DNA of 56,163 nt. Origin: Bacillota bacterium (GTDB lineage: Bacteria > Bacillota > Clostridia > Oscillospirales > Ruminococcaceae). The stretch lies in contig JAEZVA010000041.1 of assembly GCA_023443315.1 (NCBI GenBank), positions 1 through 56,163 of the forward strand, in the 5' to 3' direction. The notes beneath the pieces were generated by a model. The model worked only from the letters and a program-made list of their open reading frames with translations. It searched no databases and was not told the DNA's origin. This document shows positions 44,813-52,698 of the stretch, one piece after another; within the stretch, counting starts at the first letter, position 1; each line of letters starts with the position of its first letter. A program made the translations under genes and the position numbers.

Positions 44813-45899
44813 TAAATTCGTAATTAAGTACTTTGACCTCATTCGTACAGTCACAGCAATACTGATTGGTTTTATATTGTCGTTGTTGTGCATTGTCTTT
44901 ATCAGTGAAGACCCTATTCGCACAATTGCGGTATATATGTTTAAACCATTTGATGGAATCCGCCGCTTCGGTACCATGATTGAATACATGATTCCTGTTA
45001 TGTGTACCGGCGTTGGTATGTGTTTCATGCTTTCGGTATCTAAGTTTAACCTTATTGGGGAAGGCGCGTTGTTTTTATCGGCATCCTTTATCTCCTACGT
45101 TGCCACTCAGCTTATCCCCGGCTTTCCTCCCGTGCTTTTCCCGGTCGTTCTGATTGTAATCGGCGCGGTTGTCGGTGCTATGTGTGCCATTCTTCCCGCA
45201 GCGCTTGAAGCAAAATGGAAGACCAACATTGTTGTTGTCACCTTGATGCTCAACTATGTTTTGACCTTTGCGGGCATCTACATCCTTTACTACTGGATGC
45301 GTGATGAGAGTAAGACCTTCGTCGGTTCAGATCCAATACCCGATGCGGCCAAGCTTTCTAGAATTATTCCAAAAACCAATGTGCATACCGGACTCTTTGT
45401 CGCGGTCGGGCTTGTTATCTTTGCATACTGGTTCCTATACCGCACCAAGCTCGGCTATCAGATGCGTATGGTCGGTAAGAATCCGAGCTTTGCGAAGTAT
45501 TCGGGTATTAGCGTTATCGGCATTACCATCCTTGCTCAGTGTATCGGCGGTGCTTGTGCAGGTATTGGCGGCGCTACCGAAACCCTTGGCAAATACGACC
45601 GCTTTATCTGGCTTGCACAGACCGGTTACGGCTTTGACGGAATGTCCCTTGCACTGATGGCAAAAGGCAATCCTTTGCTCATTCCGGTTGTGGCATTCAT
45701 ACTCGCTTATATTCGTATCGGCGCTGATATCGTCGGTCAGACTACCGACGTTCCGCTGGAATTTGTACAGGTTATTCAATCTATTATTATCATGCTCGTA
45801 GCCGCAGGTAGCTTCTTGTCAAGCTATCGTCAAAAGACCATCGTTAAGGTTGCGAAACAGGAAGAGACTGAAAAGAATAAAGCTGCAATCGCACAGTGA
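44802..45899 (+). CDS. ABC importer permease 1 (NupP/BPD_transp_2 type)
   Basis: A 365-aa permease with about ten helices of the BPD_transp_2 family. The family motif GVGMCFMLSVSKFNLIGEGA is near residues 68-87, and TKLGYQMRMVGKNPSFAKYSGI is the cytoplasmic coupling loop near residue 215-235. It starts at ATG 44802 inside the ATPase gene after GAGGAGG, so translation is coupled. It pairs with the next gene to form the membrane channel. The C-terminus is a charged helix (KQEETEKNKA). Confidence 0.92.
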   Translation: MRFNKFVIKYFDLIRTVTAILIGFILSLLCIVFISEDPIRTIAVYMFKPFDGIRRFGTMIEYMIPVMCTGVGMCFMLSVSKFNLIGEGALFLSASFISYVATQLIPGFPPVLFPVVLIVIGAVVGAMCAILPAALEAKWKTNIVVVTLMLNYVLTFAGIYILYYWMRDESKTFVGSDPIPDAAKLSRIIPKTNVHTGLFVAVGLVIFAYWFLYRTKLGYQMRMVGKNPSFAKYSGISVIGITILAQCIGGACAGIGGATETLGKYDRFIWLAQTGYGFDGMSLALMAKGNPLLIPVVAFILAYIRIGADIVGQTTDVPLEFVQVIQSIIIMLVAAGSFLSSYRQKTIVKVAKQEETEKNKAAIAQ

Positions 45900-45915
45900 A
45901 AGGAGAGGTGAGTAA

Positions 45916-46845
45916 ATGGGAAATTTCTTTACATTAGATTACTTGATGGATTTTGGATTTTCCGTCATTCGTATGTCAACACCGCTGATCTATTGTGCGA
46001 TGGGCGCGCTCATCTCGATGCACGCAGGTCAGATCAACATGGCAATGGAAGGTATTCTGTTGTCCTCAAGCTTAATTGGTGTTCTGTTCAGCGCATGGAC
46101 GCATAGCCTTTGGGGCGGCGTGCTCGGCGCAATACTGGGAGGTATCATCATCTCACTGGTCATGGGCTATATGAACATTATCATTGATGCTGATATGATG
46201 CTTACTGGTATCTCACTCAATCAGCTGGCGGCAGGCGGTACCATTTATGTACTGTTTGCGGTCACAAATACAAAGAGCAGTACACAGGGGCTTCAAAGTT
46301 TGGTGTTCCCATCCTGGGAAATCCCGCTCATTAAAGACATTCCAATCGTCGGCGAGATACTTTCGGGGCACAACGTGCTGACGTATGCTGCATTTTTGGT
46401 TGCGATACTGACATGGTTGTTTGTGTTCCGCACAAAGACCGGGCTGCGGATTCGTGCAATCGGCTTTAACCCGAACTCTGCCGCTTCCGTTGGTATTAAC
46501 GTAAAGCGCGTAAAGTTCAGCGCATTCGTATATTCTGGCATCTTCGCTGCTCTGGGCGGCGCGTTCATGTCGATGGGTTATCTGTCTTACTGGGCGCAGA
46601 ACATGACTGCAGGACGTGGCTTTATCGGAATCTCAGCAACCAACCTTGCATCGGGTAACGTGCTGCTTGCAGTTCTGGCATCGGTATTCTTTGGACTGAT
46701 GGATGCACTTTCTATCTCGCTGCAGACGATGAACCTTCGTTTCCAGCTGGTGCAGATGATTCCATATCTTGCTACGGTTATTGGTCTTGTTATTCTTTCT
46801 ATCGTGCGCGATAAACGTGCAAAGGCAAAACGCGCAGGAAAATGA
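45916..46845 (+). CDS. ABC importer permease 2 (NupQ/BPD_transp_2 type)
   Basis: A 309-aa permease with about eight to nine helices. MGALISMHAGQINMAMEGILL near residue 29-49 is the family start motif, and TKTGLRIRAIGFNPNSAASVGI near residue 175-196 is the coupling loop matching that of permease 1. AGGAGAGGTGAG precedes ATG 45916, 16 bases after permease 1. With the binding protein and ATPase it completes a nucleoside-class importer. The kinase gene follows after 24 bases, so uptake and phosphorylation are on one transcript. Confidence 0.92.
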   Translation: MGNFFTLDYLMDFGFSVIRMSTPLIYCAMGALISMHAGQINMAMEGILLSSSLIGVLFSAWTHSLWGGVLGAILGGIIISLVMGYMNIIIDADMMLTGISLNQLAAGGTIYVLFAVTNTKSSTQGLQSLVFPSWEIPLIKDIPIVGEILSGHNVLTYAAFLVAILTWLFVFRTKTGLRIRAIGFNPNSAASVGINVKRVKFSAFVYSGIFAALGGAFMSMGYLSYWAQNMTAGRGFIGISATNLASGNVLLAVLASVFFGLMDALSISLQTMNLRFQLVQMIPYLATVIGLVILSIVRDKRAKAKRAGK

Positions 46846-46869
46846 TTATTTGTTAAATGAGGATTTTTA

Positions 46870-47811
46870 ATGGATTATGTTGTTGCAGGTAATGTGATGA
46901 TAGATACCGTTCGTTTTGCGGATGGTACCACCAGCAACCGCAGCCACATAGGCGGACCCGCTACGTTTGCATATAGCGGGGTTCGCCTATGGACGGACAG
47001 CGTACTTCAGGTCAGCAATGTTGGTGAAGACTATCACGAGTACTTTGACGCATGGGCGGAAAAGAATAACATCATCACAGATGCCATTAAGGTAAAATGC
47101 GATCACTCTAACCACAACTTCTTGATGTATAATCCCGACGGAACCTATCGCAGCGACGACACCATAGAGCATTTTCGCAGCGACTGGATGCAGGATTTTG
47201 GTTACATGAAAACATCGCCTGAGGAGATTGGCGCGTATACGAACGGTCAAAACGTAAAGGGTGTGTATCTCGCACAAAATGTTGACCGTGTATTCTGGCG
47301 CAAGCTCAAGGCGATAAAACAGCGCGATAATTTTAAGATGATGTGGGAGATTGAAGCACCCAGCTCGTACAAGCGGTATATGCCGGATGTGCTGAATGCA
47401 CTAGAGGGTACCGATATCTTTTCTATCAACGTGCAGGAAGCAAGAACCTTGTTCGATGTCGAAACCGAGGAGCAGTGCATCGAAGAAATCATGAAGTTGC
47501 CGGTTGATATGACCCTGTTCCGTGTGGGCAAAAAGGGACTTTACTCCATATCGGACGGTAAGGCGTACTTTCTTGAAAGCGCCCCCACAGACCGAGAGAT
47601 CGATCCAACCGGTTGCGGAAACACCTCTACCGGTTCTGCGCTTTATGCCTACTGCGAGGGTAAGGACGCACTGATGGTCGGCATTATGGCAAACGTTGCC
47701 TCGGGTCAGAATATCAGACAGTTTGGTGTAATACCCGATTTTCTTTCGGTAAGAGATGCAGCATACAAGCAGGCAGAGCAGTTGTACGCACAATATATTC
47801 AAACGGTTTAA
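46870..47811 (+). CDS. PfkB-fold sugar/nucleoside kinase-like protein 1, Asn in place of catalytic Asp
   Basis: A 313-aa ribokinase-fold protein. The N-terminal substrate motif is HIGGPATFAYSG (27-38), and the C-terminal ATP/anion-hole motif is DPTGCGN (245-251). In characterised PfkB kinases this reads D-T-x-G-A-G-D, with the last Asp as the catalytic base; here it is Asn251. Paralogue 2 has the same change. Shared blocks GVYLAQNVDRVFW and MMWEIEA are not general PfkB motifs and may define a subfamily. It would phosphorylate the imported compound if active. It follows permease 2 by 24 bases. A regulatory or binding-only role is possible. Confidence 0.85.
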   Translation: MDYVVAGNVMIDTVRFADGTTSNRSHIGGPATFAYSGVRLWTDSVLQVSNVGEDYHEYFDAWAEKNNIITDAIKVKCDHSNHNFLMYNPDGTYRSDDTIEHFRSDWMQDFGYMKTSPEEIGAYTNGQNVKGVYLAQNVDRVFWRKLKAIKQRDNFKMMWEIEAPSSYKRYMPDVLNALEGTDIFSINVQEARTLFDVETEEQCIEEIMKLPVDMTLFRVGKKGLYSISDGKAYFLESAPTDREIDPTGCGNTSTGSALYAYCEGKDALMVGIMANVASGQNIRQFGVIPDFLSVRDAAYKQAEQLYAQYIQTV

Positions 47812-47832
47812 ACAATGAACTGATTCTAGAAA

Positions 47833-47863
47833 GGGCGGCATTGTCAATGATACAATGCTGCCC
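47833..47863 (+). other. Intercistronic hairpin between the two kinase genes
   Basis: GGGCGGCATTGT (47833-47844) pairs with ACAATGCTGCCC (47852-47863) with one G-U pair. There is no T run, so it is more likely an RNA-stability or processing element than a terminator. Confidence 0.5.
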
Positions 47864-47888
47864 ATAAACAAGAATCGGAGGTGGGAAG

Positions 47889-48815
47889 ATGACTGAATAC
47901 TTAGCATGTGGTAACATCATGTCCGACTATGTAGAACGGCCTGATGGTACGATGGAAGAGATACATATGGGAGGACCTGCCTTCTTTGCACTGACAGGCA
48001 TTCGCCTTTGGTCAAAGAATTGCAAGTTGGTATGTCGCACGGGAGCGGATTATGTAGATTCATATGGGAAATGGATGGCCGCGAACGGACTTGACTGCGA
48101 CGGGATTGATGTCGCAGCGCAGCAGTGTACACAGCATATAATAAAACATCACGAGGACGGTACCTATGAGCATCGTTCCAAGTTTGGAGCAGAACTACTC
48201 GGGTATCTAAAAACCCGTCCCGAAGATATTGAACGCGCGTTGACCCCCGGTGTGAAAGGGGTATACATGGCGCAGAATGTAGATCGTATTTATTGGCAAA
48301 AGCTTAGGGCATTAAAAGAGAAATATGGGTTTCGATTCATGTGGGAGCTAGAAGCCAAACCGAAACACCTTTCGGATGAGGAGTGGCTACCTGCGGTACA
48401 GAGCGTAATTGCAGATGCCGACATGTGGTCACTCAACTCAACCGAAGCGTCGATTTTGTTTGGGATTCCCAAGGCAAATGAAGAAGACATGATTACCGAG
48501 ATCATGAAGATGCCGGTTGAGATGACGTTGTTTCGTGTAGGGAAAAAGGGCGCGTATGCGGTTTCGCCTACTGAGGCAGTGTTCTGCCCGTCTATCGACA
48601 TTGCCCAGTCGGTAGACCCCACCGGCTGTGGCAACTGCTCTACCGGTGCAGCCATGTACGCACATCTAGCGGGCTACTCGCTCAAAGAGGTTGTCATTAT
48701 GGCTAATATTTCGGCAGGCTACAATGCCGCACAGTTTGGCCCTTTTATGGAGTTTACGGATGAGGTCATGCAGTCTGCGCACGAGCTGTGCCAGAAGTAT
48801 GCAAAGACTCTCTAG
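47889..48815 (+). CDS. PfkB-fold sugar/nucleoside kinase-like protein 2, Asn in place of catalytic Asp
   Basis: A 308-aa paralogue of the preceding protein, alike along its whole length: HMGGPAFFALTG (26-37), GVYMAQNVDRIYW, FMWELEA, MPVEMTLFRVGKKGAY and DPTGCGN (243-249). Asn249 stands where PfkB enzymes have the catalytic Asp. It starts after GGAGGTGGGAAG. The two may form a heterodimer or act on two related substrates. Its position, after the importer and before the SIS genes, fits phosphorylation before isomerisation or cleavage. Confidence 0.85.
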   Translation: MTEYLACGNIMSDYVERPDGTMEEIHMGGPAFFALTGIRLWSKNCKLVCRTGADYVDSYGKWMAANGLDCDGIDVAAQQCTQHIIKHHEDGTYEHRSKFGAELLGYLKTRPEDIERALTPGVKGVYMAQNVDRIYWQKLRALKEKYGFRFMWELEAKPKHLSDEEWLPAVQSVIADADMWSLNSTEASILFGIPKANEEDMITEIMKMPVEMTLFRVGKKGAYAVSPTEAVFCPSIDIAQSVDPTGCGNCSTGAAMYAHLAGYSLKEVVIMANISAGYNAAQFGPFMEFTDEVMQSAHELCQKYAKTL

Positions 48816-48851
48816 TACAATTCTGCATCATATATTTCAAGGAGGTATACT

Positions 48852-50042
48852 GTGAATAAACTAGATTTCAACAGCCCAATCAGGAATCAGGTACTTAGTC
48901 TGCCTGAACTGGTGGACATTCAGTTAGAGAGGAGCCTATGCAAAGATAAGCTGCAGAGTGTTATCTCAATCGCAGAGATCTTTGACGCACGCAAAATCAT
49001 TCTAACAGGCTGTGGCGATTCGTATGCTGCGGCGGCGGTTATGGCGCCTGTTTTGCAGAAATACTGTGATGTTTTTAACTGTACAGTAATGGATGCCATG
49101 GAATTTTGCCGCTTTACCACCAAAGAGGATATCGGCATCGGCGAGCCCAACAGCCCGCTTGTGCTTGTTGTCAGCGCAGGCGGTTCAACCTCCCGTATCT
49201 GTGAGGCACTTGAGAAGGCAAAGCAGGTCGGTGCGTTTCCAATCTTAATCACCAACAAGGCCGAGTCCAAGGCGGCTTCTGTTGCAAAGCGCGTTTATTT
49301 TCAAGATACCCCGCCTATGGAAAACGACTTCCCGGGGCTTCGATCCTACTTTGCTAGTCTCATCGGTCTTGCGTCCGTCGCACTGCGTATGGGTCATGTG
49401 CGCGGCGTTTTACCGCCTACTGCCGAACAGGAATGGAAGGCTGCAATCTCGGGGTATGTACATAGTTACGAAGGCGTCTTAGAGCAGATTGACGACCAGA
49501 TGTTTGAACTTGCGAAGACGTGGAAGGACTTTGAACGGTTTGACTTTATCGGTGACGGGAGCGAGCTGTATTCCGCATTGTTCGGACTAGAAAAGTTCTA
49601 CGAGTGCACCGGTGTTACTGGTGTGTACGACGATACGGAGAACTGGTGCCATGTCAACTACTTCATCCGCGACCCCGAAACGGTTGGAACCGTTATCATG
49701 GCGGACAAGAACTCACCGTCGTTCGGGCGCACCGTTGAGACCATCGCAAGCGCACAACGAATTGGTCGCCCGGTGCTGGTTGTTACCAATGCGGACAAGA
49801 GCGAATTTACAGAGGGTGTTACAGTATGCACACTGCCGGATGCACCCGAAGGCTTTGAGTGGCTAATGCCCATGATGGATTACGTTCCGGCTGCATTACT
49901 GGCATCTTATTGCTGTACCCTTGCAGGGCGTAAGTATTTTAACGCGTACGATCCATTTACCAATGTTTACGATCGTTCGGGCAAGTTTTTTAATCCCGAT
50001 ACGCTTACGATGTCATCCAGCAAGATCGAGATATATGACTGA
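48852..50042 (+). CDS. Double SIS-domain sugar-phosphate isomerase/deglycase-like protein 1
   Basis: A 396-aa protein with two SIS (sugar isomerase) domains. SIS-1 (about 40-190) has GCGDSYAAA and the phosphate loop VSAGGSTSR. SIS-2 (about 220-390) has GDGSELYSALFGLEKFYE, which resembles the second SIS of GlmS, FrlB and AgaS. The N-terminus NSPIRNQVLSLPELVDIQL is shared with the paralogue at 50921. It starts at GTG 48852 after AAGGAGG. Double-SIS enzymes isomerise aldose/ketose phosphates or, like FrlB, split 6-phosphofructosyl-amines. Linkage to PfkB kinases is like the frlB-frlD pair, so an Amadori-type or amino-sugar phosphate is a reasonable guess. It overlaps no gene; the next begins 14 bases later. 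Confidence 0.85.
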   Translation: MNKLDFNSPIRNQVLSLPELVDIQLERSLCKDKLQSVISIAEIFDARKIILTGCGDSYAAAAVMAPVLQKYCDVFNCTVMDAMEFCRFTTKEDIGIGEPNSPLVLVVSAGGSTSRICEALEKAKQVGAFPILITNKAESKAASVAKRVYFQDTPPMENDFPGLRSYFASLIGLASVALRMGHVRGVLPPTAEQEWKAAISGYVHSYEGVLEQIDDQMFELAKTWKDFERFDFIGDGSELYSALFGLEKFYECTGVTGVYDDTENWCHVNYFIRDPETVGTVIMADKNSPSFGRTVETIASAQRIGRPVLVVTNADKSEFTEGVTVCTLPDAPEGFEWLMPMMDYVPAALLASYCCTLAGRKYFNAYDPFTNVYDRSGKFFNPDTLTMSSSKIEIYD

Positions 50043-50055
50043 CGGAGGTAACTAA

Positions 50056-50460
50056 GTGTTTTTTGAAATAAATGTGCACACCCAATTTAAGGGCTACCCG
50101 TCGATTACGGCGGATGTACAAGAGATGGTTGCCAAAAGTGGCGTGGAGGACGGCTTTTGCATCGTATCTGTGCCGCACACCACAGCGGCACTGGCCATCA
50201 CCTCCTTTTGGGACAAACGCGGTCTTGACGACATGATGGACGAGTTTGACCGCAATTTCCCCACCCGTGTCAGCTACAAGAACCAAGATTCTCCCTATGC
50301 GGCATCGGGCTATGTCAAATCCGCTACCACCGGCACCTCCAAGATGTTAATAATCAAGGACGGCAAGTTGGTGCTTGGCTCCTCACAGGGTCTTGTGCTT
50401 GTGGATTTTGACGGTCCGCGCGACAGAAGGGTGTTTGTACAGATGGTGGAGGCACAATAA
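50056..50460 (+). CDS. YjbQ/UPF0047 family protein 1 (second active-site His replaced)
   Basis: A 134-aa small beta-fold protein of the YjbQ family, which forms trimers. The first conserved His is kept in PHTTAALAI (H41). The second, in the family motif S-H-I-K-S-S, is replaced by Tyr (GYVKSA, Y86). The C-terminal FDGPRDRR is conserved. E. coli YjbQ has a weak thiamine-phosphate-synthase activity; the true role of the family is unsettled. GTG 50056 follows GGAGG by seven bases. It sits between the two SIS genes with a paralogue 33 bases downstream. Confidence 0.85.
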   Translation: MFFEINVHTQFKGYPSITADVQEMVAKSGVEDGFCIVSVPHTTAALAITSFWDKRGLDDMMDEFDRNFPTRVSYKNQDSPYAASGYVKSATTGTSKMLIIKDGKLVLGSSQGLVLVDFDGPRDRRVFVQMVEAQ

Positions 50461-50493
50461 CGTCCGCTTAGGTGGATATCAGGAGGCTTTTGA

Positions 50494-50898
50494 ATGTATA
50501 TAGATAAGAAGAATCTGGTCACCGAATATATGGGGATGCACGATCTGACGAGCGATGTACAGAGCGTGGTTGCCGCAAGCGGGGTAACAAACGGAATTTG
50601 TCACATCTCGATGCTTCACTCAACCGCAGGGCTTGTCATCACCGCAAAAGACGATGCTATTCGGCGTGACGTGATGGGAGACATCGAGCGCATGGTACCC
50701 ACGCGTGTCGATTTTAAGCATCGTGAAACCGCCTCCGATGCAGGAGGTCACGTTAAAACAGCACTCACTAACAGCCAAATCTCGGTCATTATCGAGAATG
50801 GTTTATTGGTTTTGGGGGATGAACAAGCAGTTGTGTTTGCGGAGTTTGACGGTCCGCGCCCCAGAAGTTACTTTGTATGTGTATACAGTGCAATTTAA
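50494..50898 (+). CDS. YjbQ/UPF0047 family protein 2 (both active-site His present)
   Basis: A 134-aa paralogue that keeps both conserved histidines: H42 in LHSTAGLVIT and H86 in GGHVKTA. It also keeps FDGPRPRS near the C-terminus. Of the three copies in this operon it is closest to the family pattern and the best candidate for a catalytic subunit. AGGAGG precedes ATG 50494. It follows copy 1 and precedes the second SIS gene, so the expressed unit is SIS-YjbQ-YjbQ-SIS-YjbQ. Confidence 0.87.
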   Translation: MYIDKKNLVTEYMGMHDLTSDVQSVVAASGVTNGICHISMLHSTAGLVITAKDDAIRRDVMGDIERMVPTRVDFKHRETASDAGGHVKTALTNSQISVIIENGLLVLGDEQAVVFAEFDGPRPRSYFVCVYSAI

Positions 50899-50920
50899 GT
50901 AAGGGAAAAAGGTGAAACGA

Positions 50921-52081
50921 ATGAGCAATAGATTTGATTATCAAAATCCGCTACGAAACCAGTGTATGAGTCTCCCCGAGCTGTGCGAGCCTCAGTTGGC
51001 AGGGGTACGCAAGGGTATTGAAGGATGCATCTCCCCTGAGAAGGCAAAGGGCATCCGCCGCATCATCTTTACCGGCTGCGGTGACTCCTACTTTGCAGGG
51101 CGTGTGGTTATCCCCGCCTACAAGCATTTCGCTGGTCAGTTTGGCAGCCATTTTGCAGTAGAGCGTTGCATTGATGTCGGACGTTTTCTACCCATGAGTG
51201 AAAAGGACGCCGCTGCGACACTCGTAATCGGCATCAGCGCTTCTGGCGGTCCCGCTCGCGTAGAAGAAGCGTTATTGCGTGCACGAAAATATGGTTATAT
51301 GACCATGGCGCTAACCAACAACCCCGACTCCCGTGCGGCAGCTGCTGCGGAGTATTCGCTGATTGTGAATACCCCCAGCTTTGAAAATCCAAACCCAGGG
51401 CTTCGCAACTATTATGCATCCCTCGTCGGTCTGCTTATGTTTGGGGCATACCTTGGCGAGTGCAAGGGCATCAGCCCTGCAGGCACAATGGATAAGCTTG
51501 CCGATGCAATTCGCGCCTACACGAAGAGCTACGACGCGGCTCTGCCCGAGATAGATGAGAAGATGTTTGTACTTGCACAAACCTGGAAGGACTACACCGC
51601 GATAGACACCATTGCCGATGACATCAACGCGTCAACGGCCATGTTCGTGGGCGCAAAGTTCCTTGAGGTTGCAGGTATCCTCTCTACATACAGCGACTCG
51701 GAGGATTGGTGTCATGTAAACTATTTTGCACACAACCCCGAGCAGATTGGCACCATTATCGTTGCAGATAAGAACGACAACAACCGCTCTCGTATTGCTG
51801 AGACAGTACACCAAGCATCGGGCATTGACCGTCCGGTTCTGCTTGTTGCAAACGGATCCAAAAAGGAATTCGGCATTAACGAGGATATTATCGAGATGAC
51901 AGTGCCGGAGGCACCCGAGGGATACGAGTTTTTACTTCCGCTACTCAACTACATCCCCGGCTCTATTCTGTCATCTTACGTATCGGCACTGCTGGGTGAA
52001 CCGTACTTCCGCGCAGGTAAAGGGCATTGGGCGGATGAAGGGGTTGGTACCATCCGCAGCAGTAAGGTTGTCATCCTGTAA
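50921..52081 (+). CDS. Double SIS-domain sugar-phosphate isomerase/deglycase-like protein 2
   Basis: A 386-aa paralogue of the SIS protein at 48852, sharing the N-terminal QNPLRNQCMSLPELCEPQL block. SIS-1 has GCGDSYFAG and the phosphate loop ISASGGPAR; SIS-2 begins near IADDINASTAMFVGAKF, where copy 1 has GDGSELYSALFGLEKF, so the second sites differ. Both share the EDWCHVNYF / ENWCHVNYF block and the APEGYEFLLPLLNYIPG / APEGFEWLMPMMDYVPA block. I use ATG 50921 (AAGG eight bases upstream) rather than GTG 50912. The two copies may form a hetero-oligomer, as may the YjbQ and kinase pairs. Confidence 0.85.
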   Translation: MSNRFDYQNPLRNQCMSLPELCEPQLAGVRKGIEGCISPEKAKGIRRIIFTGCGDSYFAGRVVIPAYKHFAGQFGSHFAVERCIDVGRFLPMSEKDAAATLVIGISASGGPARVEEALLRARKYGYMTMALTNNPDSRAAAAAEYSLIVNTPSFENPNPGLRNYYASLVGLLMFGAYLGECKGISPAGTMDKLADAIRAYTKSYDAALPEIDEKMFVLAQTWKDYTAIDTIADDINASTAMFVGAKFLEVAGILSTYSDSEDWCHVNYFAHNPEQIGTIIVADKNDNNRSRIAETVHQASGIDRPVLLVANGSKKEFGINEDIIEMTVPEAPEGYEFLLPLLNYIPGSILSSYVSALLGEPYFRAGKGHWADEGVGTIRSSKVVIL

Positions 52082-52125
52082 CGGATGCGTCCGTATGCCA
52101 AATACTGAAAAATAGGAGACGAAAT

Positions 52126-52530
52126 ATGATTCGAGAAACGATAAAGACCCCAAAAGCAGGGCTTTATGATATCACCGAATCGGTAATCCGTGCAATCGAT
52201 GCAAGCGGTATCGGCGAGGGGCTGTGTGTTGTATTTACCCCCGATATCGAGGCAGGGATACTGGTTACCGCAAAGGGCGATGCGCGTATCTACGAGGATA
52301 TCCTCGATGACTATATCCGCATTTTCCCCGCGCGCAATAACTACGAGTTTGATGGCTGCATGGATAAAGCCGCGGCACACTCCAAATCTGCCATTGCAGG
52401 GGTTTCGCTTGATGTGATTATCCATGAGGGAAAGGCTGTGCTCGGCGAGCGGCAGCATATTGTGCTGGCAGACTATGTTGGCAATAAGGATTGCTCCTGG
52501 CTCATTCAATGTATCGGCAGGGAATCATAA
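52126..52530 (+). CDS. YjbQ/UPF0047 family protein 3 (first active-site His replaced)
   Basis: A 134-aa divergent paralogue. The first conserved His site reads PDIEAGILVTA, so His is replaced by Asp (D40). The second is kept in AAAHSKSA (H85). The C-terminal FDGPR motif is changed to YVGNKD. It thus has the complementary loss to copy 1. AGGAGACGAAAT precedes ATG 52126. It is the last gene of the operon, 50 bases before a strong terminator. Confidence 0.8.
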   Translation: MIRETIKTPKAGLYDITESVIRAIDASGIGEGLCVVFTPDIEAGILVTAKGDARIYEDILDDYIRIFPARNNYEFDGCMDKAAAHSKSAIAGVSLDVIIHEGKAVLGERQHIVLADYVGNKDCSWLIQCIGRES

Positions 52531-52579
52531 CAATCCGTTTTACTACACTCCCAAACGGATACATGAGCCTTCTTGAATA

Positions 52580-52628
52580 AAAACGGCAAAGCCCTCTGAT
52601 AACGGGTATCAGAGGGCTTTGCCGTTTT
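52580..52628. terminator. Very strong terminator closing the operon
   Basis: A perfect 22-bp stem (52580-52601 with 52607-52628) begins with AAAA and ends with TTTT. It ends the long plus-strand operon and can also end the convergent DeoR-type gene. Confidence 0.92.
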
Positions 52629-52698
52629 TAGAGTTTGAGGTATAAATAAAAGCCCACGGAATGCTGTCGGCGGGCAATATAGTTAAATTATTAATGCT

